From Pseudoneurospora amorphoporcata (taxonomy: Eukaryota > Ascomycota > Sordariomycetes > Sordariales > Sordariaceae): a stretch of 64,000 bases of DNA. Below, piece by piece: positions 56,492 to 64,000 of this stretch; position 1 is the stretch's first letter; each line of letters starts with the position of its first letter. Location: positions 166,202-230,201 of the forward strand of contig MU859097.1 in NCBI GenBank assembly GCA_033297205.1, in the 5' to 3' direction. Position numbers and translations under genes: made by a program. The notes beneath the pieces were generated by a model. The model made no database searches. It saw only the letters and a program-made list of their open reading frames with translations, and was not told the DNA's origin.

Positions 56492-58252
56492 AAAAAACTG
56501 AACCACCAGCTCCCATATCCATATCGTTCGGACGGAGGCAACACGGTAAGTGGGGAGACGGCGCTAAAAAGATGAATATAATTGGGCGGGTTACGAGAAA
56601 AGTTGACCGTCCTGACACTGCCAAGATTGCACTCGGTCAGTAGACGAGTTGATTGGCTGAGAGAGCTGCATGCCAGGGCTGCGAAACAAGGTGACGGCGG
56701 CGTTGAGAGCGACAAGGCAACCACAGCTCTAGGATCAGAAGCCGGCAGCTAGGGTGGGATGGCTTTAAGCCTGGGCCAGTGGGGGCCCGTGTCAGCACCC
56801 CCGCCCCCTGGCATACTTGCATGGGGCTTGGCTCGAAGCGAGGCTGGAAGCCTTGATATCAAAACAAACCCTACCCGAACTGAACCCTCTGGTTGCCTTT
56901 TTGGCATGTCCTCCATTGCAACATCAAAGCTGCATTTAATCCTTGAAAGATGAAACGTTGATGTGGCACGCTGACATTAGGCTTGATGCCAGGTGCGGCG
57001 CTACAAAGATCCCTCCACCTTTCCGCCGCTAGAGGGTGTGTAATCCATTAGGCGTCATTCCCCTATCTTTATCTCTTTTCCATTATCACTAGCGTCCTTC
57101 CGGACCATCGTTTCCAGTGTAATAGCAACCAGTTAGGGTAAACAATTATACCAGACCAGACCAGGAGATGGTGACCGAATGAGCCTCAAGGGAACGGGGA
57201 TGTCCCAAAAAGACTCTTCTGGCGTTACGCCGGTCACATTCCGGAGTACTGGCCGACAATAAACAGCTCTGGTAACATGTCCTGGATCCGGGGGGAAACG
57301 TATGACGTGCGGCCAAATTTTCCCTGGTATCTCGCACGGAAGTCCTCACAACTATGATAAGCGTCGTAATACTGAGCGGCTGCTGCCTGGAAGAGGGAGG
57401 TGGGTGTTAGCTAAATGTCTGGTATTTGTGCAAGTTCGTCAGGCAAGGCAGAATACGAGCCTGTCTGCCTCGTTGACAAGATAGAGAGGGGAAGAGCAAG
57501 TTAGAGGAAGAGGGAGGAAGAGGGAGGGAGAGTGTTCTTGTGCCTTAACGCTGCCTGAGGAAGAGAGAGGAAGAGGGAGGAAGAAGATAGGGGGTTGCGG
57601 ATAGAGGCATAAGAATAGACCGAGAGAGATAGAAAAGAGGCTTTTGTGGCGTAATAAACCCTGGTTATTGTCAGTGACTACAAATGAAGACCAGTTTGAG
57701 GCCAATCAGCGTTCCAAACCGAGAGCCTTCCCCGAGCTGGTTACAGGTGATTGCCTGGTAAGTCGCCGGAGAAGGTGTTTTCCGAATGAAAAAGAAAGGA
57801 GAGAGAAACCCAGATCACCCAGACAAGGCAGCAGGATGCTTGTCGTCAGATCCCTATCCCAAGTTGTGTCGATGCCAATGCAACTTGTTCAGCCGACTTC
57901 ATGTCTCTCCCGACAGCGCAACCATCCAATATCTGCAAGCGTCTGCATGACCATCACCGCAGATGATAGCATTGGCATAGTATGGATGACCGAAAGGGCT
58001 TTTTAGATGCCAATCCACTATGGTCGAAGACGTTTATGCTCCCAGTGCGAAGCAACATAGACGAGACGACCGTGTTCAACGAAGCAGTTAACAGAAACTG
58101 TAAAAATGGGCAAGGTAAATAGATGGTGAATTACCACTAACACTCTGTCTCCGTCGCACCGCCCGAGCCATCGGGATCTTCAGTACCAAGACAATCAACC
58201 CGCTGACGCGGGATTCTATCTTGTACATCCATCAGCCCAACCACTTACTCTC
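56492..58252. other. Gene-poor stretch with a purine-rich minisatellite
   Basis: No coding frame with a family match. A purine-rich imperfect repeat occupies 57481-57590. Nothing else recognised. Confidence 0.4.
57481..57590. repeat. Purine-rich minisatellite (GAGGAAGAGG units)
   Basis: Two blocks of tandem GAGGAAGAGGGAGGAAGAGG-like units, separated by about 35 bases of unrelated sequence near 57530-57558. One strand is nearly all purine, so triplex or unusual structure is possible. Confidence 0.7.
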
Positions 58253-59624
58253 TCACACCTCCATATCCCCCGTCCTCCCTCTCCCCAGCGTCCCCATCCC
58301 CGTCCCCGTCCCCGTCCCCGTCCCCGACCTCCCGGTCTCCAGATGCAACCCACTCCAGGTCCTTCCGAGCCTCTGGCTCCTCTGGACTTCAAACCTCCTC
58401 GTCCTCACCAAATTCCACACAAACAATACCACCATGTACGTAAAAATCAGCACCATAGCACTAATCGGCCCCAAGATCGAAAACACGGCAAACCCATAAC
58501 TCGCCCTCTTAAATGCCTCCTCGTCCCCCAGTGCGGTACCCAACCCGACCTGCATCCCCGACAGAACCACCACAATCCACGCCGTCCCGCCTATAACCCA
58601 CGCACTGTTTTGCACGATAAACTGCCCATATGAAGTCTATATAGCCATGAACCCCAGCGATAAAGGCCCCCGCGTGAATATGTAAATGAGGTTAAGTCGG
58701 TTTAGTCGTAATTCGCCGTAGATGAACCGAACGGCGATGTTCTTGTATATCGCGTCTGGCGAAGCGAGCAGCTCGTCTACGAAGAGACGCCATTGATCCC
58801 ATGTTACTTCGCGCGGGAGGAGGCCCTTAACGGTGGCGAGATCAAAGTCGCTCTCCCTTTGCACCAGACCAATATAACTGAACAAAAACCCAAGCGCTGC
58901 TTGCCGGCTTTCGCATCGTTTGCATACCCCTGCGTTATCCTTCTTTTGTACTTTGTCGTTTGCTTCCCGGTCTCTTTCCCGTTCCCCATTACTCAGCGCC
59001 ACCACTGCTCCTCGACAGCTCTCCTCGCCTTTACATATTAACTCCCTTGTCCAAAACTCCCTCGTCAACAAAAACTTGCTGACAGGCTTCAGAAATACCC
59101 TGCCTCCTCCCCATACTAAGTATTGTTCGAGCTTTTCAATTACTATCGGCTCCCGATTCATAAGCACTTGTTAGTGCAAAGGGTGGGGCGGTACCGGACG
59201 CCCGGCTAGCCAGAGCAGATGGCGAATGGAGTGTAGCCGGGAGAGGTCGAATTCGCGGACGATAAAAGAGGGCGAAGGGCCTTTGTAAAGCGATTCGAGG
59301 TCGTCGATTGCTTTATGAGGGCGGATGTTGCGGTACGAGGCTGGGAAGAAGTGTGTGTAGGATGTTGAGGAGGGAGGGTTGGTAGTGGAATGGATGGTGG
59401 AGTGGGTGGTAAAGGAGAGGGGAAAGAAGGCTGTTTGGAAAGGAGTTGATGATACCTAATAGGATGGACTGTTAGTGCTCGGCGAGGATATGGACGTCAA
59501 GTGGAAGTAAATGATGAGAATGGCAATTAGTAGGACGTACTATTGTATATATCGTTTGGATTTGAGGTTTGGAACTGTCGGAAGATATTATCCGGTTTGG
59601 ACTTGATGGGGGGTTTGGGTCCAT
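58253..59624 (-). pseudogene. Fungal multi-copy membrane-protein gene with two in-frame stop codons
   Basis: Exons 59541-59624 and 58253-59455 (GTACGT donor; CTAACAG, then ATTAG acceptor). Apart from two stops the frame is open over about 429 codons. The product matches a filamentous-fungal family of unknown function, recognised by DDLESLYKGPSPSFIVREFD, LSRLHSIRHLLWLAGRPVPP, FLFSYIGLVQRESDFDLA, REVTWDQWRLFVDELL, FIYGELRLNRLNLIY and, near the end, two membrane spans (VIGGTAWIVVVLSGMQVGLG and FSILGPISAMVLIFTYMVVL). The first stop, TAA at 59171-59173, replaces an expected Tyr (HPLH-stop-QV). The second, TAG at 58637-58639, replaces an expected Trp (GFMAI-stop-TSYGQF). It is probably a recently inactivated gene. 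A GT repeat at the C-terminus comes from a CCCCGT hexanucleotide tract. Confidence 0.8.
58291..58326. repeat. CCCCGT hexanucleotide repeat
   Basis: About six units of TCCCCG/CCCCGT near the 3' end of the membrane-protein pseudogene; on the minus strand they encode the Gly-Thr run GTGTGTGTGMGT. Confidence 0.8.
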
Positions 59625-60361
59625 TTCCGGCTCAGGAGCTATCGCGTTTATTGTGACAATAATCGTGCTCGCGGCGTTGGTATTTCGTGCCGTTTCCCGT
59701 CTTCAGTCGGTGGTAACTATGTCGATGTAGTTGCACCAGAACTCCAACTGCGCGGCTGATGCTTTTATAAAAGTAAGAAAACACATAGATAGAGCGCAAC
59801 ACCAAAAGAAAAATAAAAAGATCTCCAAACACCCTCCATTACCCGCGCAACAGGACCTCCAGCCCATTAAAATTTAATTCATTGCCTAAAGCCCATCGCG
59901 CTATCATTTCAGCTACAGCAGCAGATGCCCCATAAGGCACAACCAATCCTCCAAGTCTCAAATCGCTAGCGTCGTTGGTAGGCTAACCAAAAGTGTACCT
60001 AACCGAGCTAGTCTCGATGGTCAGATACACCCAATCAAAGACTCCAGCCTAGCACATGAGCCATGTCAACACTAGGCACCAAACCCCTCATATCTAACCC
60101 CTCAGATCGAGATATCGACTTTTAACACCAAGCATTTGAGCCTCTGCCTACGAGAAGCGATCGGTATCAAACACTTCTTCTGCGCTATCAAACATTTTAT
60201 GTACGCTATTAAACACAAAGGCCAAAGCAATATCCACTTGGGAGTAACCCCGCTAACGTTTGTCAAAGGGCAATACGCAATATCCGCCGTACGGGTATAC
60301 TAATACCATTCTCAGTCGTGGCCGTACAAGCTCCTCTCCCGGTAGCCGAACCTTGATTACC
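59625..60361. other. Divergent region between the pseudogene and the NACHT gene
   Basis: About 740 bases upstream of both neighbours. A TTG-initiated frame from 60260 continues into the NACHT gene but has no upstream ATG, so I treat it as leader. Confidence 0.4.
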
Positions 60362-63300
60362 ATGGACGTTAATGATGGCATTTCTTGGGCGGTATGGACC
60401 ACTGTCTTATGTCTTGTCTGTGCGACCGCCGCTTGGCTTTGGTTCTATGCGCCAGCGGGTTCCGGTACCGCACCGTCGTCTCCAGCGAAGCCTGCTTCAG
60501 ATTCTACACGATCCATGCAGCGAGGTGTCCATCTCAATCAAGTCAACAAGGAAAATGGAGACACCGACATTGACGACACCGACATTGACATTATTGCTAT
60601 CCATGGCCTCGATACAAAATCACCGGATACGTAGACATGGCGGGATCGGCAGAATCCCAAGGATAGCGTCAATTGGCTAGCCAAACTGCTCCCTAAGGAA
60701 GTGGGAAAGGCGCGTATCTTTACATTGGACTGGCCTGCCGACCTACTTCAACCGTCAGATTTAGTCCCGAAGCATGACGGCGAGATCGTTACGCTCCTAA
60801 TTGATGGCATCAACAGAGAACTCTTGGCAAAGAACAAGACAAGAGACAGACCGATCCTCTTTATCGCTTCTTGTCTTGGGGGGATCATCTTAATGAGGGC
60901 TCTCACAACCGCCGCCGATCATGAATGCACCACGAGCTGTTATTGCCTTAGGAAAGCCACACGTGGCATTATCTTCCTCGCTACCCCGTTCCGAGGGACT
61001 TCGTTCCAAGAGGTAGCTCACTGGGCAGATCCAGGTCTGACCGCATGGGCATTAATCCGCGACCGAAAAGTGAGCAAGCTACTCGATAGTATGAAAGGAT
61101 CGACCTTTGATCTTGAAGCACTCGTACGCAAGTTTACACGAGTCTGTCAACATCCGAACCGGCCCTTTCTAGTATTCAACTTTTATGAACTCGGAATGAC
61201 GAGTCTGTGGCGTAAGATATTCCCTTGGTTACCTACTTTGTTCTTCAAAGGAAAACCGGTAAGAAATCCTAAAGTACTAGTGTCCCCCGCGCTATAACTA
61301 ATGCTTGCCAGCTGGTTGGGAGGTCCTCAGCAACACTAGACATCGTCTTAGAGCCACTACCACTCGATCGGACCCATGGTCTGATGAACAAGTTCGGCAG
61401 CCGTGACTGCAAAGATTACCAGAAGGTTGCTGAAAAAATCAAAGAGTTTATTGGAGAGATCCGTAAAGGAACGCCCCTCGCGCAAGCAGATGCCTGGATA
61501 CGTGAGAAGTGCTATACTGAGGATAGGCTCAAGATTGAGCGGCTCTCAGGTACGAAACTGCCGATGGATCAGTGTTACATCAATCTTTCCATTATAGAGC
61601 GGACCGGCGAAGATAAAGACCATTCGAAGAAGGAATCAGAAGAAGAGTCGGTCTCGCAATCTTCCCCGTTTTCACTCACCGCTCGACTGAAGGTGGAAAT
61701 GCCAGACGGGACAATTCAAGTCGACTTACCATCGCTCTTCAAGGAACGCGAAGAACCTGACGGTCGCAAGATACAACCAAGACGAATATTAATTCGAGGA
61801 CGCGCCGGAGTAGGGAAGACTACTCTGTGTAAGAAGATTGTCTATTCGTTTATGCGTGACGAATGGCCCGAATGGATTGAATTATTCGACCGTGTACTGT
61901 GGGTGCCTCTGCGGAATCTAAAGCTGGAAGAAAGACGACGCCAGCCCGGATACAACCTCCGCCACCTCTTTAGTCATGAATATTTTTCTAGGCCGGAGAG
62001 CAGAAAGGACCTCGCCAAAGCATTGTCCGATACATTGCTTGGTATACCGGAGAAGAGGAGCAGGACTCTATTTCTCCTCGACGGCTTAGACGAGGTATCG
62101 CAGGACTTGAGCGAAGGCGATATGTCCAGCTTCCTCAATGAGTTGCTAGAGCAGCCGAACGTCATCATCACGTCCCGGCCATACGGCAAGCCTCCGGCTG
62201 GCCTGGATCTCGAATTGGAGACGATTGGGTTCAACCAAAAACAAGTGAAGGACTATATCAAAATGGCTTTCAACGACCCAAAAACAGCTGACCGCGCTGA
62301 GTCATTCCTAAAAGCTCGCAGCCTTCTCCAAGGTCTTATGCGGATCCCAGTTCAGCTAGATGCGTTCTGTTTCGCCTGGGACAACAAAAACGTCAATGAC
62401 AGCTCGAAGCTTAACACTATGACGGACGTTTACCGAGCCATCGACCTAAGTCTATGGAAGAAGGATATCCCGCGGTTGGAAAAGAAGCACGACGACAAGC
62501 CAATAACAGCAGCTCACATCCAACAGGCTGATCGGACTGAAGTTGAAAATCACGTTCCAAAGGAGATTTTGTTTCTGGAAAGCCTTGCTTTTACTGGACT
62601 GCAGAATGACATAATTGCATTCGAATCAGAACATCTCGGCCAAATATCCGGCCGCTTTGCCTGCGGTATTTCACCCAGTATGACAGTGCCATGCCTCTCC
62701 TTTCTCCGAACATCAGATTCATCGGCGAAATTCAGCAACCAAACCTATCACTTTCTACATCTGACCTATCAAGAATACTTTGCGGCTCGGTATTTTGTAC
62801 GGCAGTGGAAGACTAATAAGCCCCTCGAATACCTGGCACTCCACGGTCGGAAGAATGAAAATCCTACTTCCATCGAGGCTATCCAGTTTCTTCGCACGAA
62901 CAAATACACAGTCCGTTACGACATCCTATGGCGCTTTGTTGCCGGCTTGCTTAATGCCGAGGGCAAGGCAGGGAAGTTCTTCCAAGCGATCGAGGACGAA
63001 CCGCATGATTTGTTAGGTCCTACGCACCAACGGCTGGTTATGCATTGTTTGAGCGAAGTGTCGACGGAGATGTCACTGCGAAAGCGGCTGGAAGACAAGC
63101 TAAAAGAGTGGCTGCTCTTTGAATACAAATTCACAGGCAAAACACGTCTAGCAAGGGAGGTGGAATATCCAGAGTCAGCTTTGTTGGACACCATGCAGGA
63201 AGTAGGGATCGATGGAAAGATCGGAATTTTGAAGTGGGTAGCAAGACGACCAACGATCCCGCCACGCATTGTCACTCGGGTAACTTCTTGGCTAGAAGAC

Positions 63301-64000
63301 GGCGAATTTACAACCAGGAAAGAGGATGTCTTACTTGCATTGCAAGCCCAGTCCAGTTTATCCGACGAGCTCCTTACGGCTGTAGTAGCACGTCTAGGAG
63401 ACGAGGACTGGCGTGTTAGAATGGCTGCCTCACGTGTCTTGGAAGCCCAGTCCAGTTTATCCGACAAGCTCCTTACGGCTGTAGTAGCACGTCTAGAAGA
63501 CGAGGACAGGGATGTTAGAAACGCTGCCTTGGGTGTCTTGCAAGCCCAGTCCAGCTTATCCGACGAGCTCCTTACGGCTGTAGTAACACGTTTAGGAGAC
63601 GAGAACGGGGATGTTAGAACGGCTACCTTACGTGTCTTGCAAGCCCAGTCCAGCTTATCCGACGAGCTCCTTACGGCTATAGTAGCACGTTTAGGAGACG
63701 AGGACTGGCGTGTTAGAACGGCTGCCTCACGTATCTTGCAAGCCCAGTCCAGCTTATCCGACAAGTTCCTTACGGCTGTAGTAGCACGTTTAGGAGACGA
63801 GGACTGGGTTGTTAGACTGGCTGCCTTGGGTGTCTTGCAAGCCCAGTCCAGCTTATCCGACGAGCTCCTTACGGCTGTAGTAGCACGTCTAGGAGACGAG
63901 GACTTGCGTGTTAGAGAGGCTGCCTTGGGTGTCTTGCAAGCCCAGTCCAGCTTATCCGACGAGCTCCTTACGGCTGTAGTAACACGTTTAGGAGACGAGA
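60362..64000 (+). CDS. NOD-like receptor: alpha/beta-hydrolase - NACHT - HEAT repeats; in-frame TAG; partial at the window end
   Basis: Fungal STAND/NLR protein, a class linked to non-self recognition and programmed cell death. Exons 60362-61258 and 61312-64000 (GTAAGA donor, ATAACTAATG branch, TGCCAG acceptor). Codons 1-30: a membrane segment (WTTVLCLVCATAAWLWFY). About 80-300: an alpha/beta-hydrolase of the SesB/DUF676 type (DIIAIHGLDTKS, ARIFTLDWPADLLQPSDLV, ILFIASCLGGIILM). The usual nucleophile Ser of GHSLGG is Cys (codon 171). About 455-650: NACHT ATPase with Walker A GRAGVGKTT (462-470), Walker B LFLLDGLDEV (554-563) and ITSRPYG as sensor. About 980 on: 33-residue HEAT repeats of exactly 99 bp from 63343, seven copies and still running at the edge. 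A TAG at 60632-60634 (codon 91) replaces the Trp expected in SPDTWTWRD. All other codons are open, so it is either a recently silenced allele or read through. Confidence 0.85.
63343..64000 (+). repeat. Tandem 99-bp HEAT-encoding repeats, 7 units, incomplete at the window end
   Basis: Units begin at 63343, 63442, 63541, 63640, 63739, 63838 and 63937, an exact 99-bp period (33 codons). The consensus of the conserved part is QAQSSLSDELLTAVVARLGD. Variation concentrates in the codons around DEDxxVRxAAxxV. Units are nearly identical at the nucleotide level elsewhere, a sign of recent expansion or gene conversion. Confidence 0.95.

Noticed and set aside
62916..63764. 282-codon open frame on the minus strand across the HEAT repeats
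   Set aside because: It is the antisense shadow of the 99-bp repeats; a period divisible by three keeps the antisense frame open by chance.
1..64000. tRNA genes
   Set aside because: I looked by eye for GGTTCGANTCC-type B boxes with a matching A box and acceptor stem and found none convincing; a covariance search would be needed to exclude them.
1..64000. CRISPR arrays or bacterial operons
   Set aside because: The sequence is plainly fungal; the only regular tandem repeat of note is coding (HEAT).

Overview
ORGANISM. The window is euchromatic, single-copy DNA of a filamentous ascomycete in the Sordariales, most likely Neurospora or a close relative. The support is: single-copy eukaryotic genes with short introns (about 50-480 nt) carrying GTRNGT donors and CTAAC/CTGAC branch sites; an isolated, complete 5S rRNA gene at about 21.65 kb plus three broken 5S copies (5S genes dispersed singly rather than in arrays are a Neurospora trait); filamentous-fungal proteins such as an Asp f 7-like secreted protein and a NACHT receptor; and nonsense changes of the CpA-to-TpA type left by repeat-induced point mutation (RIP). 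Species-level naming is an inference. LAYOUT. 1-14 kb: SPT6 (-), a class I aminoacyl-tRNA synthetase-like protein (-), a 282-bp Tc1/mariner-type MITE with perfect 28-bp inverted ends, an ASCH/PUA-like protein (+), then a gene-poor stretch with a 5S fragment beside a LINE-like fragment. 14-25 kb: PRP6 splicing factor (+), a calcofluor-white-hypersensitive-family protein (-), a dysferlin-domain protein (+), the intact 5S rRNA gene (+), a decayed P450 gene (-) and an AhpD/CMD-family protein (-). 25-40 kb: a truncated 5S copy, BUD32 kinase (+), glutamate-cysteine ligase regulatory subunit (-), AP-1 sigma adaptin (+), MAF1 (+) and CCZ1 (+), with three long poly-T tracts in this interval. 41-51.6 kb: a PP2C phosphatase (-), an AXL2-like cadherin-repeat membrane protein (-) and an EFM6-like lysine methyltransferase (+). 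51.6-64 kb: an Asp f 7-like secreted protein (+), a long gene-poor stretch with another damaged 5S copy, a membrane-protein pseudogene (-), and a NOD-like receptor (+) that runs off the right edge. HOW THE GENES FIT. Most are unlinked housekeeping functions: transcription elongation (SPT6), splicing (PRP6), Pol III repression (MAF1), tRNA modification (BUD32/KEOPS), translation-factor methylation (EFM6), glutathione synthesis (GCLM), membrane traffic (AP-1 sigma, CCZ1) and polarity (AXL2). The right end differs: it holds members of rapidly evolving families, one with two nonsense codons and the other a NACHT receptor with near-identical 99-bp HEAT repeats that vary at only a few positions. POINTS OF INTEREST. 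The most notable are the HEAT-repeat NACHT receptor (Cys in place of the usual Ser in its hydrolase nucleophile motif, and an in-frame TAG), the 5S mosaics, two GC-AG introns, a possible alternative last exon in the sigma-adaptin gene, the MITE, and single-base indels in G/C runs that break the PP2C, AXL2 and P450 frames and may be sequence errors.
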